A stretch of 61,685 bases of DNA from JBMNCR01 sp049366695 (GCA_049366695.1 JBMNCR010000053.1:1-61685), one strand, 5' to 3'. Shown: positions 16,441 to 25,764, counted from the first letter of the stretch. Translations and numbers: made by a program. Notes: generated by a model from the letters alone, not told the origin.

Positions 16441-17370
16441 TTGGATACTAGACAGACTGTACTTGTTGTTGAAGATACAATGATATTTATGAGAATATTA
16501 ACTGAAATGTTGATGAATACTTATAAAGTTGTAACTGCATCAAATGGAAAAGAAGCATTAAAAATTGCAAAAGTCCAAACGCCGGATATTATATTACTTG
16601 ATATAATTCTACCTGACATGGATGGATATAAAATATGTAAGGTATTAAAATCATCTGTACTTACAAAAGATATACCAATTATTTTTATTACAGGTATGAA
16701 TAGTGAAAAAAATGAAGAATACGGATTAAGTTTAGGTGCTATTGATTATATTACGAAACCATTTAGTAGACCCATTGTGATGGCTAGAATAAGAAATCAT
16801 CTGAAGCTAAAAAAGTATAGAGATCTTTTACAAGAAAATTCTATGATAGATGCGTTAACTGAACTTTCAAACAGAAGAAAATATGATGAAATGATAAAAA
16901 TTGAGTGGAATAGATGTATGAGGTCAAAAAAGCCACTTTCAGTAATTATGATAGATATAGACGATTTCAAAGTATATAATGATACTTACGGTCATTTAAT
17001 GGGAGATGAATGTTTAAAAGACATTGCATTATCTCTCAAACAAGAGTTAAACCGAACCTCTGATTTTGTTTGTAGATGGGGTGGAGAGGAATTTGCATGT
17101 TTAATTCCAATGAGTGACTCTAATGAAAGTTTCTTAGTGGCTGAGAAGCTTAGAAAATCTGTTGAGAATCTTATGATACCTAACGAGTTGTCAAGTGTTA
17201 AAAAGATTGTAACTATAAGCCTAGGAATAGCAAGTAAAGTACCCAGAGCAAATGATGATATTAACGAATTAATTAATAAGGCTGATGAAGCATTATATTT
17301 TGCCAAGAGAAATGGGAAAAATAGAGTATACTCGTACACTATGGAAAATTTTGAAGAGAAAGGTAAATAG
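16441..17370 (+). CDS. response regulator with GGDEF output (diguanylate cyclase)
   Basis: About 309 residues: a receiver domain (VLVVEDTMIFMRILTEML, phospho-acceptor Asp in LLDIILPDMDGY, Lys in ITKPFS) fused to a GGDEF domain with the active GGEEF signature. RTSD, five residues before GGEEF, is an RxxD I-site, so product inhibition by c-di-GMP is expected. The start is most likely TTG at 16441, after AAGAAGGTG; a GTG at 16432 is the alternative. No kinase is adjacent. Expected role: phosphorylation-controlled c-di-GMP synthesis. Confidence 0.88.
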   Translation: MDTRQTVLVVEDTMIFMRILTEMLMNTYKVVTASNGKEALKIAKVQTPDIILLDIILPDMDGYKICKVLKSSVLTKDIPIIFITGMNSEKNEEYGLSLGAIDYITKPFSRPIVMARIRNHLKLKKYRDLLQENSMIDALTELSNRRKYDEMIKIEWNRCMRSKKPLSVIMIDIDDFKVYNDTYGHLMGDECLKDIALSLKQELNRTSDFVCRWGGEEFACLIPMSDSNESFLVAEKLRKSVENLMIPNELSSVKKIVTISLGIASKVPRANDDINELINKADEALYFAKRNGKNRVYSYTMENFEEKGK

Positions 17371-17443
17371 TATTTCGAATTTGTAATATAAAAAATATAA
17401 TTAATTAGTAAAAGATTGTAGAGTATAAAGGAGTGAATACTGC

Positions 17444-18016
17444 TTGATTTTAATGATAGATAACTATGATTCATTTACATATAATCTTGTTCAGTATCTG
17501 GAATTATTAAAGGAAAAAGTACAAGTATATAGAAATGATAAAATTACTCTTAAAGACATCGAGATGCTTGATCCAAAGATGATAGTGTTATCACCAGGAC
17601 CATGTACACCGAAAGAATCAGGAGTGTGTTTAGATGTAGTAGACAAGTTTAAAGGAACTATACCAATATTAGGAATATGTTTAGGTCACCAAACAATAGG
17701 TCAAGTGTTTGGTTGTAAGATAGTAAAAGCAAAAGAACCAGTTCATGGTAAAGTGTTCAGAATTACACACAATAACAGAGGCGTATTTAAAAATTTAAAA
17801 AACCCTCTTGAGGTAACAAGGTATCATTCGCTAATTATTGATAGAGGATCTATTTCCGATGATTTGGAAATTACTGCTGAAACGAAAGAAGGAGAAATAA
17901 TGGGAATAAAACATAAAGAGTATATGATAGAGGGTGTTCAATTTCATCCTGAAGCAATACTTACTGAAATGGGTATGGAATTGTTAGATAACTTTTATAA
18001 AGCTGCAAAAGGATGA
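17444..18016 (+). CDS. pabA: aminodeoxychorismate synthase glutaminase subunit
   Basis: A 190-residue class I glutamine amidotransferase: oxyanion strand SPGPCTP, nucleophile Cys79 in GICLGHQ, and the catalytic His-Glu in QFHPEA. It supplies ammonia to PabB for 4-amino-4-deoxychorismate. Start is TTG at 17444, since the family N-terminus MILxIDNYDSFTYN is complete only from there and AAAGGAGTG precedes it. It is the first gene of the folate operon and lies 6 nt before pabB. It resembles TrpG, but the window has a second copy in the trp operon, so this one is assigned to folate. Confidence 0.9.
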   Translation: MILMIDNYDSFTYNLVQYLELLKEKVQVYRNDKITLKDIEMLDPKMIVLSPGPCTPKESGVCLDVVDKFKGTIPILGICLGHQTIGQVFGCKIVKAKEPVHGKVFRITHNNRGVFKNLKNPLEVTRYHSLIIDRGSISDDLEITAETKEGEIMGIKHKEYMIEGVQFHPEAILTEMGMELLDNFYKAAKG

Positions 18017-18022
18017 TGCATA

Positions 18023-19402
18023 ATGCTAATTAAAGAAATAAATACAAAATTAAATAGTTTTCAGATATATACGTTGTTTAAAGATTTTTCATACAGTTTT
18101 TTTCTAGATAGTGGAAGAGATCATGAAACTTTAGGAAAATATTCTTTTATAGGGTTTGATCCATTTTTAGTATTTAAAAGTAAAAATAGCGAAATAAGCG
18201 TGAAGACTTGTGATGATGAAAAGGTTTTCCATGGAGATCCTTTTGTAAAACTTAAAGAATTAATGGCACAATATTCAATAGATTATAAAACTGAATTACC
18301 TTTTGTTGGTGGAGCGGTAGGATATTTTTCGTATGATCTATGTCATCATATTGAAGAGTTACCTAGAACTGCAATTGACGATGTAAATATACCAGATTGT
18401 TTTTTGGGGTTTTATGATGGAGTGATAATCATTGATCATGAAAAAAATAAGACGTATATCGCATCGGTAGGGATAAAAGATGAAGAAAAAAAAGTAATCG
18501 AAAATATTGAAGAGCATATCGAAAAAAGTGATTTGTGTGATATGAGGCATGATTATAAAAACAATCATATTAAATATCGTAGTAATTTTACTAAAGATGA
18601 ATATATGGGTGCATTAGATGCGATACACAATTATATCAGAGAAGGAGATATTTACCAGGTGAATTTAACTCAAAGGTTTGAATATCCTTTGAATATTTCG
18701 CCAGTACATTTATATAATGAGCTGAGAAAGATAAATCCTGCTCCTTTTGCGAGTTTTATTGATTTTGGCGAGGGACAAATAGTGAGTAGTTCGCCAGAAA
18801 GATTTATAAAGATAAAAGGTACAAGGATAGAAACTCGTCCTATAAAGGGGACTATGCCTAGGGGTAAAACAAAAGAAGAAGATGAAAGAAATAAGTTGCA
18901 ACTAATAAACAGTAAAAAAGACAAGTCTGAATTATTAATGATTGTAGACCTCGAAAGAAATGATTTGGGGAAGATCTCAAAATCTGGTACGGTTAAAGTG
19001 CCTGAGTTATTTAAATTAGAAGAATACGAGACGGTGTTTCATCTGGTTTCAACAGTAGTTGGTGAATTGAAAGATGGAGTTGATGCAATAGACTGTATAA
19101 AAGCTACATTTCCAGGAGGATCTATTACTGGTGCACCTAAAATTAGATCAATGGAAATAATCGACGAATTAGAACCTACTCAAAGGAATATTTACACTGG
19201 ATCAATAGGATATATTGGTTTTAATGGAGATACAGATTTAAATATCGTAATAAGAACTATTTTATGTAAAGACAATAAAGCATACTTACAGGCTGGTGGT
19301 GGCATCGTTTGGGACTCTGATAACCAAATGGAGTATGAAGAAACATTTCATAAAGCAAAAGCATTAATGGAAGCCTTGTCGCTGAGTAACATTGAGGATT
19401 GA
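18023..19402 (+). CDS. pabB: aminodeoxychorismate synthase component I
   Basis: A 459-residue chorismate-utilising enzyme. PIKGTMPRG (about residue 275) has the Lys typical of PabB; TrpE has PIAGTRPRG, as seen in the window's own trpE. Other conserved blocks are EGDIYQVNLTQRF, LLMIVDLERNDLGK, FPGGSITGAPK and YTGSIGY. It makes 4-amino-4-deoxychorismate with PabA, the first committed step to p-aminobenzoate. Confidence 0.95.
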   Translation: MLIKEINTKLNSFQIYTLFKDFSYSFFLDSGRDHETLGKYSFIGFDPFLVFKSKNSEISVKTCDDEKVFHGDPFVKLKELMAQYSIDYKTELPFVGGAVGYFSYDLCHHIEELPRTAIDDVNIPDCFLGFYDGVIIIDHEKNKTYIASVGIKDEEKKVIENIEEHIEKSDLCDMRHDYKNNHIKYRSNFTKDEYMGALDAIHNYIREGDIYQVNLTQRFEYPLNISPVHLYNELRKINPAPFASFIDFGEGQIVSSSPERFIKIKGTRIETRPIKGTMPRGKTKEEDERNKLQLINSKKDKSELLMIVDLERNDLGKISKSGTVKVPELFKLEEYETVFHLVSTVVGELKDGVDAIDCIKATFPGGSITGAPKIRSMEIIDELEPTQRNIYTGSIGYIGFNGDTDLNIVIRTILCKDNKAYLQAGGGIVWDSDNQMEYEETFHKAKALMEALSLSNIED

Positions 19403-19468
19403 ATAAGTACAATTGAGGGATACTTAAATGATAAGAGAGAAATAGGGATATATTTATTATTATTAGAG

Positions 19469-20290
19469 GTGGTTGCTATAGAATATATATCAGTAAATGG
19501 AAAACTTACTAAGAATTGTTTTGTCCCTTTGGATGAAGGATATATATATGGATATGGACTCTTTGAAACTATAAAAGTATATAATAAGAAAATATTTTTT
19601 TTTCATGAACATATGCAAAGATTTTTAGACGCGTGTAAGGTATTAGATTTGGATTTGCCCTGCGAAATAGATTGTATTAAAGAATATTGTTATGAATTAA
19701 TAAATAAAAATAAACTCGCTGATAGCGTGCTACGAATAAGTCTTAGCAAAGGTAAAGAGACAAATCAACTATTCATAACAAGTAGGAATAATGTATATTT
19801 ATCTACTTGTTATGAAAAAGGATTTCATTTAGACATATGTAAATATCGTAGAAATGAAAAATCGCTTTTAGTAGGAATAAAATCAAATAATTATCTAGAA
19901 AATTTGATCTCATTACGAAATGCAAAAAGCAAAGGATACGATGAGACTATATTTTTAAATACCAAAGACAATTTATGTGAAGGGTCTATGAGTAATATAT
20001 TTTTTATTAAAAATAAAAAAGTATATACTCCCGCTACAGATTGTGGATTGCTACCTGGTATTATGAGAGAAAAAATAATAGATACAATAGTAAAAATGCA
20101 GATGGATTGTGAAGAAGGATATTATAAAATAGAAAATTTATTATTAGCTGAGGAAGTATTTATATGTAATTCTATAATGGAAATTATGCCTGTGTCAAAA
20201 ATTATAGATTCTACCTTTAGAATAGATAAAAAGAGCATCACAAATATAATTATTAGCAAATTTAAAGAAAAATATTATTATAATGAATGA
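19469..20290 (+). CDS. pabC: aminodeoxychorismate lyase (PLP class IV)
   Basis: A 273-residue class IV PLP enzyme: DEGYIYGYGLFETIKV near the N-terminus, the PLP Lys in GIKSNNYLENLISLRNAK, and LCEGSMSNIF. It cleaves aminodeoxychorismate to p-aminobenzoate and pyruvate. The only standard in-frame start is GTG at 19469, which lies inside the best ribosome site AGAGGTGG. The next well-spaced codon is AUA (19478), which would give a protein beginning at IEYISVNGK, where relatives start. The true start is therefore uncertain by three codons. Confidence 0.88.
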   Translation: MVAIEYISVNGKLTKNCFVPLDEGYIYGYGLFETIKVYNKKIFFFHEHMQRFLDACKVLDLDLPCEIDCIKEYCYELINKNKLADSVLRISLSKGKETNQLFITSRNNVYLSTCYEKGFHLDICKYRRNEKSLLVGIKSNNYLENLISLRNAKSKGYDETIFLNTKDNLCEGSMSNIFFIKNKKVYTPATDCGLLPGIMREKIIDTIVKMQMDCEEGYYKIENLLLAEEVFICNSIMEIMPVSKIIDSTFRIDKKSITNIIISKFKEKYYYNE

Positions 20291-20302
20291 GAGGTAATCA
20301 AG

Positions 20303-20869
20303 ATGGATAAAAGCAGAATTGAAAGTGCGGTAAGAGAAATTTTAGAAGCAGTAGGAGAAGATCCTAATAGAGAGGGTCTTATAGATACCCCTAGAAGAAT
20401 AGCAAAAATGTATGAAGAAATATTTGCAGGATTAGAACAAGATCCAGAAAAGCATTTGGAAGTATACTTCCAAGAAGAAAGACATGAGGAATTAGTTTTA
20501 ATTAAAGATATTCCGTTTTATTCTGTATGCGAGCATCATTTAGTACCCTTTTTTGGAAAAGCGCATGTGGGATATTTGCCTAGAAATGGAAAATTAACTG
20601 GATTAAGCAAGTTAGCAAGAGTAGTTGAAACTATTTCAAAAAGACCACAACTTCAAGAAAGATTGACAGCATCAGTTGCAGATATAATAGTAAAAAAATT
20701 GCAACCATATGGTGTAATAGTTGTAATAGAGGCAGAACATATGTGTATGACAATGAGGGGGGTTAAAAAACCCGGATCAAAAACTATTACTTCAGCAGTG
20801 AGGGGTATTTTTGAAAGTGATGCAAAGGCAAGATCAGAGGCTATGTCTTTTATAAATTTGGGTAGTTGA
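20303..20869 (+). CDS. folE: GTP cyclohydrolase I
   Basis: A 188-residue type I enzyme with the zinc ligands in SVCEHHLVPFFGKAHVGYLP and HMCMTMRGV, and the SKLARVVE segment. It converts GTP to 7,8-dihydroneopterin triphosphate, first step of the pterin branch. Ribosome site GAGAGGTAATCAAG. Confidence 0.97.
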   Translation: MDKSRIESAVREILEAVGEDPNREGLIDTPRRIAKMYEEIFAGLEQDPEKHLEVYFQEERHEELVLIKDIPFYSVCEHHLVPFFGKAHVGYLPRNGKLTGLSKLARVVETISKRPQLQERLTASVADIIVKKLQPYGVIVVIEAEHMCMTMRGVKKPGSKTITSAVRGIFESDAKARSEAMSFINLGS

Positions 20870-20885
20870 TTAGAGGAGAAAAATA

Positions 20886-21722
20886 ATGACAGTAGAAAAT
20901 AATAAAGAAAATAATGTTATTGAAAATAAATTAAAGTTTGGTACTAAAACATATATTATGGGGATACTGAATGTTACTCCAGATTCTTTTTCAGATGGTG
21001 GAGACTTTTATAGTATAGATGACGCTATAAAACATGCACAATATATGGTGAATGATGGAGCAGATATTTTGGATATAGGTGGAGAATCAACTAGGCCAGG
21101 ATATCAAAGGGTAAGTGAGCAAGATGAAATTAATAGAGTAGTGCCTGTAATTACAGCACTTAAGAAAAAGGTTAATACACCTATATCTCTAGATACAAAT
21201 AAAGCACTAGTAGCTGAAAAAGGTATTTTAGCAGGGGCTGATATTATTAATGATATTTGGGGATTGCAAAATGATAAGAATATGGCTAAAGTCGTTGCAA
21301 AATATAATGTGCCAGTTATTATAATGCACAATCAAAAAGATACAGTATATAAGGAAGATATTATAACTGAGATGACAAAATTTTTTAATAAATCTATAGA
21401 AATAGCTACTGATGCAGGTATAAAAAGATCAAATATAATATTAGATCCTGGAATAGGATTTGGTAAAACACCAGAGCAAAATATGGTTGTGATGGCTAGA
21501 TTGAAAGAAATAAAATTATTAGGGTATCCTTTGCTTCTGGGGACTTCAAGAAAATCAATGATAGGAAAGATTTTAGATTTACCTGCCAAGGAAAGGGTAG
21601 AGGGTACTGTAGCCACTACTGTAATGGGAATAATGCAAGGGATTGATATAGTGAGAGTGCATGATGTAAGGGAAAACTATAGGGCAGCTAAAGTTACCGA
21701 TGCAATATTGAGGAGCGTATAA
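20886..21722 (+). CDS. folP: dihydropteroate synthase
   Basis: A 278-residue TIM-barrel enzyme with the signatures MGILNVTPDSFSDGG, DIGGESTRPG, ILDPGIGFGKT and LLGTSRKSMIG. It joins p-aminobenzoate to hydroxymethyldihydropterin diphosphate, merging the two branches encoded by this operon. Start ATG after TAGAGGAGAAAA. It lies directly before folB. Confidence 0.97.
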   Translation: MTVENNKENNVIENKLKFGTKTYIMGILNVTPDSFSDGGDFYSIDDAIKHAQYMVNDGADILDIGGESTRPGYQRVSEQDEINRVVPVITALKKKVNTPISLDTNKALVAEKGILAGADIINDIWGLQNDKNMAKVVAKYNVPVIIMHNQKDTVYKEDIITEMTKFFNKSIEIATDAGIKRSNIILDPGIGFGKTPEQNMVVMARLKEIKLLGYPLLLGTSRKSMIGKILDLPAKERVEGTVATTVMGIMQGIDIVRVHDVRENYRAAKVTDAILRSV

Positions 21723-21723
21723 A

Positions 21724-22089
21724 ATGGACAAAATTATTATGAAAAATTTAGGGTTTTACGGATATCATGGAGTGTTAGAAGAAGAAAAAACAATAGGACA
21801 AAAATTTTTCATAGACGTGGAATTATATGTTGATTTGAAAAAAGCAGGGAAAGAAGATGACATAGATTGCACTATAAATTATGCAGAAGTATACCAAATA
21901 ATACAATCCATATTTAAAAGCAAAAAATATGATTTAATAGAGGCAATAGCAGAAGAAATCTGTAAAAAAGCGCTAAAAACATACGAAAAAATAATAGAGA
22001 TAAGAGTATTAATTAAAAAACCTGAAGCACCTGTTGAAGGAATGTATGATTATTTTGGGGTTGAAATAAGGAGAAAAAGAAATGTCTAA
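21724..22089 (+). CDS. folB: dihydroneopterin aldolase
   Basis: A 121-residue T-fold enzyme: YGYHGVLEEEKTIGQKFFIDVEL at the N-terminus, with catalytic Lys in RVLIKKPEAP. It starts 1 nt after the folP stop, its ribosome site lies in the end of folP, and it overlaps folK by 8 nt. It releases glycolaldehyde from dihydroneopterin. Confidence 0.95.
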   Translation: MDKIIMKNLGFYGYHGVLEEEKTIGQKFFIDVELYVDLKKAGKEDDIDCTINYAEVYQIIQSIFKSKKYDLIEAIAEEICKKALKTYEKIIEIRVLIKKPEAPVEGMYDYFGVEIRRKRNV

Positions 22090-22555
22090 AGCTTATTTGG
22101 GGTTGGGTAGTAATATAGGAGATAAAAAAGTTAATCTAGAAAAAGCAATTCAATTACTTGAAGATAATAAGAGTATAGTAGTGATTAAAAAATCTTCATA
22201 TTATGAAACAGAGCCCGTGGGATATAAAGAACAAGACTGGTTTCTAAACATGGTAGTAGAAATTGAAACTAGTTTAGAACCTGAAGATTTGCTTGAGTAC
22301 TGCCAATGGATTGAGAAAGAGTTGAAAAGAAAGAGGATAATTAGGTGGGGTCCAAGGACTATAGATGTAGATATACTTGTATATGAGGATTATGAAAGTT
22401 GCGATGAAACGCTTACCCTACCACATCCAAGAATTTGCGAAAGAGCTTTTGTTATGATTCCACTACATGAAATAGCACCCACTTTAAAAATAAAAGGAAA
22501 GTCAATAGAAGAATTATTGAAAAATTTTAAGGGAGAAGAAATTAAAAAAATATGA
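22082..22555 (+). CDS. folK: 6-hydroxymethyl-7,8-dihydropterin pyrophosphokinase
   Basis: A 157-residue kinase with AYLGLGSNIGDK, SSYYETEPVGYKEQDWFLNMV, KRIIRWGPRTIDVDIL and LPHPRICERAFV, all HPPK signatures. It transfers diphosphate from ATP to the pterin alcohol before FolP acts. It overlaps folB. Confidence 0.96.
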   Translation: MSKAYLGLGSNIGDKKVNLEKAIQLLEDNKSIVVIKKSSYYETEPVGYKEQDWFLNMVVEIETSLEPEDLLEYCQWIEKELKRKRIIRWGPRTIDVDILVYEDYESCDETLTLPHPRICERAFVMIPLHEIAPTLKIKGKSIEELLKNFKGEEIKKI

Positions 22556-22568
22556 CAGGGGTACAAAA

Positions 22569-23048
22569 TTGAAAAGGGCAAATAGGATTCTAAATCATCC
22601 AAAGTTTATAATGTATTTAAACAAAAATATTGAATTAGAAAGAGAGAGAATATATTGCCATCATGATATAACACATTTATTAGATGTATGTAGAATAACG
22701 TATATCTTAGTTTTAGAGAATAATATTAATATAAATAAAGAAATAATCTATGCATGTGGGCTCTTGCATGACATAGGAAGATGGAAAGAATATATTAAAG
22801 GAATGGATCATGCATTAGCAAGTAAAGAATTAGCTATTGAAATTTTAAAAGATTGCAGTTTTGAAGAAGAAGAAATTAGTTTAATATCAGATGCCATAGC
22901 AAATCATAGAAATAAAAATAACCATAATTCGATATTAAGTGAATTACTATATAAGAGTGATAAATTATCAAGACCTTGTTTTCATTGTGATGCTAAAAGC
23001 AAGTGTAAAAGATTTTTGAATGGGGAAAAAGCTATATTAAGGTATTAG
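22569..23048 (+). CDS. HD-domain hydrolase of the folate operon
   Basis: A 159-residue HD-superfamily protein. The metal set is visible as H in CHHDITHLLDV, HD in CGLLHDIGRW, H in MDHALASKELA and a distal D in SDKLSR. A cysteine cluster, CFHCDAKSKCKRF, closes the protein and may bind zinc or an Fe-S cluster. The start is TTG 14 nt after folK, with ACAGGGG as ribosome site. Its place as last folate gene, before the terminator, suggests a pterin or nucleotide phosphate-removing role; the operon lacks the enzyme that takes dihydroneopterin triphosphate to dihydroneopterin. That role is inference. Confidence 0.8.
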   Translation: MKRANRILNHPKFIMYLNKNIELERERIYCHHDITHLLDVCRITYILVLENNININKEIIYACGLLHDIGRWKEYIKGMDHALASKELAIEILKDCSFEEEEISLISDAIANHRNKNNHNSILSELLYKSDKLSRPCFHCDAKSKCKRFLNGEKAILRY

Positions 23049-23071
23049 ATAATGCTTTAATATAGCTTTTT
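23027..23071 (+). terminator. folate operon terminator
   Basis: Stem AAAAGCTATATTAA / TTAATATAGCTTTT; the 5' arm lies in the last codons of the HD gene. Confidence 0.88.
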
Positions 23072-23093
23072 AAATAATATAATTACTAGCCAA

Positions 23094-23735
23094 CTAATTA
23101 ATCACATATATATATATCATTAAAAAATGGAAAGTACTACCTAACAATATAAAAACGTGAAATATTTCATGAAAACCGAATTTCCATAATTTGATTTTCT
23201 CTGATTTGCTTCCATAAATAATAGCTCCTATGGTATACATTATTCCACCTGAAACCAATAATAGAATGGCATCAACTGGGAGAGCTTTGCTCATTGGATA
23301 GATAAAAAAAAGAGCTAACCAACCTAGGATTAAGTAAAAACCAGTATAAAGCCATCTGGGAGTATTTAACCATAAAGCTTTCAGTAAAATACCTATAAAA
23401 GATAAAATCCATACAAATGCCAATAGTGAATATCCTAATAAACCTTTTAACGAAATTAGACAGATTGGTGTGTATGTGGAAGCAATTAACACATATATCA
23501 TAATATGATCAATTTTTCTAAGTATTTCCAATCTTTCTATAGACGTATTTTTCCAATGGTATACAGTGGAAGCAGAATACAAACCAATAAGTCCTATAGA
23601 AAAAATAATCGAACTAATTACGCTACTAATAGCAAAGTTACTAAATGAAGATATCAAAAGTAGTATCAATCCAGCAATAGATAGAATAAGTCCAAACAAA
23701 TGAGTAATTGAATTAATTGGTTCACGCATGTTCAT
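23094..23735 (-). CDS. hemolysin III-family (YqfA-type) membrane protein
   Basis: About 213 residues with seven membrane segments, of the hemolysin III/adiponectin-receptor-like (PAQR) family. The N-terminal EPINSITHLFGLILS, the SASTVYHW motif and the late HEIFHVFILLGSTFHFL block supply the histidines that bind a metal in PAQR-fold proteins. The start is set at 23735 after GAGGTG; the GTG at 23747 is part of that site. Function in bacteria is unclear; haemolytic activity should not be assumed from the family name. Confidence 0.88.
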   Translation of the reverse strand: MNMREPINSITHLFGLILSIAGLILLLISSFSNFAISSVISSIIFSIGLIGLYSASTVYHWKNTSIERLEILRKIDHIMIYVLIASTYTPICLISLKGLLGYSLLAFVWILSFIGILLKALWLNTPRWLYTGFYLILGWLALFFIYPMSKALPVDAILLLVSGGIMYTIGAIIYGSKSEKIKLWKFGFHEIFHVFILLGSTFHFLMIYIYVIN

Positions 23736-23921
23736 TTCAATATACACCTCGTATCACATAGTTTTAAAAACTAGATTATATTACAATAGTATTATATAAA
23801 TTTCTTTGTGTCAAGGATAGAACAAAAATAAATGTAATAATAAATTTTGTAAACTAGTATAGAATACTATATAATCTATTATGATAAAATAGTTTTTTTT
23901 TATACAATGGAGGTACAAAAA

Positions 23922-24446
23922 ATGAATAAATATATGAAATTATTTGATAATAATCAAACAGACACAAAAGAAATTCCTGAGATTGAATTATACATGGATC
24001 AGGTAATAACCATATTAGAAAAAATATTGGTCAATTATAAAACAGATAATGAAAATAAAATAATGACAAAAACTATGATAAATAATTATGTAAAAGCTAA
24101 TATTATAGACAAACCAAATAAAAAAAAATATGGTAAAGATCAAATAATGGAGTTAATCATGATTTATCATTACAAAAACATACTGTCTTTTAATGATATT
24201 GAAATACTATTGAAATCATGTAAAAAATATTTTGAAGAATCCACGCAACTTACATATGAGAATTTTACCAATATACGTAAAGAAGTCTTGGACCAAACAA
24301 AGTTAGAAGTAGATAAGATTGATATAGAAAAAGATTATGGATTAATGAAACAAATATTAAAACATATTTTAATAGCAGATATAAATAAAAGAATTGCTGA
24401 AACTTTAATAAAAGAAATTGATGAACAAAACAGTAAAACAGATTAA
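23922..24446 (+). CDS. DUF1836-family protein, MerR-like DNA-binding fold
   Basis: A 174-residue cytoplasmic protein. MTKTMINNYVKANIIDKPNKKKYGKDQIMELIMIYHYKNILSF (about residues 50-95) is the DUF1836 core, which looks like a MerR-type winged helix: a turn, then a Lys/Tyr wing, then a long helix. Start 23922 follows ATGGAGGTACAAAA. Probably a regulator; its targets are unknown. It precedes a chemoreceptor gene, which however has its own promoter. Confidence 0.75.
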   Translation: MNKYMKLFDNNQTDTKEIPEIELYMDQVITILEKILVNYKTDNENKIMTKTMINNYVKANIIDKPNKKKYGKDQIMELIMIYHYKNILSFNDIEILLKSCKKYFEESTQLTYENFTNIRKEVLDQTKLEVDKIDIEKDYGLMKQILKHILIADINKRIAETLIKEIDEQNSKTD

Positions 24447-24469
24447 AATATAATATTATAAATTTACAT

Positions 24470-24496
24470 TAAAACTATAATAAAATTTGCCGATAT
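24470..24496 (+). promoter_or_regulatory. sigma-D (sigma-28, flagellar) promoter
   Basis: TAAA (24470-24473), exactly 15 nt, GCCGATAT (24489-24496): a full match to the Firmicute sigma-D consensus, 34 nt before the chemoreceptor start. Confidence 0.88.
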
Positions 24497-24530
24497 ATAC
24501 ATATATAAGTTAACTAGAGGAGGTATGAAT

Positions 24531-25358
24531 ATGGAAAATACAGTATTTAACAATGAAGTTTTGGAAGCTTTTAATGTGATAATTGATTACTTACCTAAGC
24601 TAATGGATGATCCCACTGCAATTTGGATAGCAGATACTGAGAATTATGTAACAATTAGAAATATACCTGAGGTACCTCTTTCAGAAGAAAGCGGTTCTCC
24701 AATTGCACCAATGATAAAGGACATGATTAATAAAGGAGAATTAATAGTTAGTGACTTCTCAGAGGGTGTTGAAGTACCTTTTAAATCTTATATTTTACCT
24801 ATAAAAGGACAAGACGGTAAAATTGATGGAACAATACTTATGGCAAAGAGTTTGAAAAAAAGACAAGAAGTAGTGGACGTAGCTGAGACTTTAAAATCTT
24901 CATTAGAACAAATCACTGACGCTATAAATGATTTAAATATAAATATACAAGAAGTAGTAGATGCAAATGAGCAAATATTATCTATTGTTAATGAAGCTAA
25001 TAGTCATACAGAAGATACTAATGAGATATTAAATTTTATACAAGAGATATCGTCGCAAACAAATTTATTAGGATTAAATGCAGCTATAGAGGCATCAAGA
25101 GCAGGAGAATTTGGTAGAGGATTTGACGTAGTAGCTAAAGAAATAAGAAAATTATCCACATCAACTAGTGAGTCGATAAAAAAAGTGGATACTGTATTGA
25201 AGAATATAGGTGGTTCGATAAAAAACATAAATGATAAAGTAAGTGATACAAATGCAGTATTTGAAACACAAGCATCAAGTTTAGAAGAAGTTGCAGCATC
25301 GATAGAAGAATTAAACTCTACAGCGCAAATCTTGTATTCATTTGCTGAAAAATTATAA
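24531..25358 (+). CDS. soluble methyl-accepting chemoreceptor, copy A
   Basis: A 275-residue cytoplasmic chemoreceptor with no membrane segment. Residues 1-115 form a small sensor domain (FNNEVLEAFNVIIDYLPKLMDDPTAIWIADT...PFKSYILPIKGQDGKIDGTILMAKSLKKR). The rest is a short MCP signalling coiled coil with the hairpin tip QEISSQTNLLGLNAAIEASRAGEFGRGFDVVAKEIRKLS, which binds CheA/CheW. Start 24531 follows AGAGGAGGT. It has a perfect sigma-D promoter, so it is expressed with the motility regulon. A close paralogue lies at 36299-37132. Confidence 0.92.
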   Translation: MENTVFNNEVLEAFNVIIDYLPKLMDDPTAIWIADTENYVTIRNIPEVPLSEESGSPIAPMIKDMINKGELIVSDFSEGVEVPFKSYILPIKGQDGKIDGTILMAKSLKKRQEVVDVAETLKSSLEQITDAINDLNINIQEVVDANEQILSIVNEANSHTEDTNEILNFIQEISSQTNLLGLNAAIEASRAGEFGRGFDVVAKEIRKLSTSTSESIKKVDTVLKNIGGSIKNINDKVSDTNAVFETQASSLEEVAASIEELNSTAQILYSFAEKL

Positions 25359-25550
25359 GATAGGATTTGGCACAATTTTAAATAGTGCAAATATGATTTT
25401 ATGCCGATTTTGTTTATGCAAGGTCGGTTTTTTGTGTATAAAAATTATTGAACTTGTGATTTATTCTAGTACACAATTACCCTTACTATTGATTGACTAT
25501 TGTTTTATACTTTCTACTTTTCACTTCTTTACCATTGAGTAACAGAATAT
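25359..25550. other. noncoding region after chemoreceptor copy A
   Basis: The first about 80 nt resemble the segment after chemoreceptor copy B (CACAATTTTAAATAGT versus CAACAATTTCAAATAGT, then TTTGTTTATGCAAGGT versus TTTGTTTATGTAAGGT), so the duplication extends past the stop codon. No other feature was found before the hsdR promoter. Confidence 0.5.
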
Positions 25551-25579
25551 TTGTTTTTAACAAAAAGAAAGAGTATAAT
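25551..25579 (+). promoter_or_regulatory. hsdR promoter, shared block
   Basis: TTGTTT (25551-25556), 17 nt, TATAAT (25574-25579), followed by TGGATAATATTACATAT (25585-25601). The same -35, spacer length, -10 and downstream 17-mer occur before the nucleotidyltransferase gene at 32335-32385. Confidence 0.7.
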
Positions 25580-25764
25580 AAAAATGGATAATATTACATA
25601 TAATCATGCAAAAATGGTAGTAAATAATTACAAAACAATTAATTTATTAGTTGGTTAGGGTAGTTAATAACTTAAAAATCTTTTAGTCATAGTTTGTAAC
25701 ATATAATAATTCTTTTGATAAATTAATGATTGATTATTTAGAGTAAAAATTTATGGGGGACAAT

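Noticed and set aside
23094..23735. Haemolysin virulence factor
   Set aside because: The family name is historical; the protein is a PAQR-like membrane protein and nothing nearby suggests a toxin.
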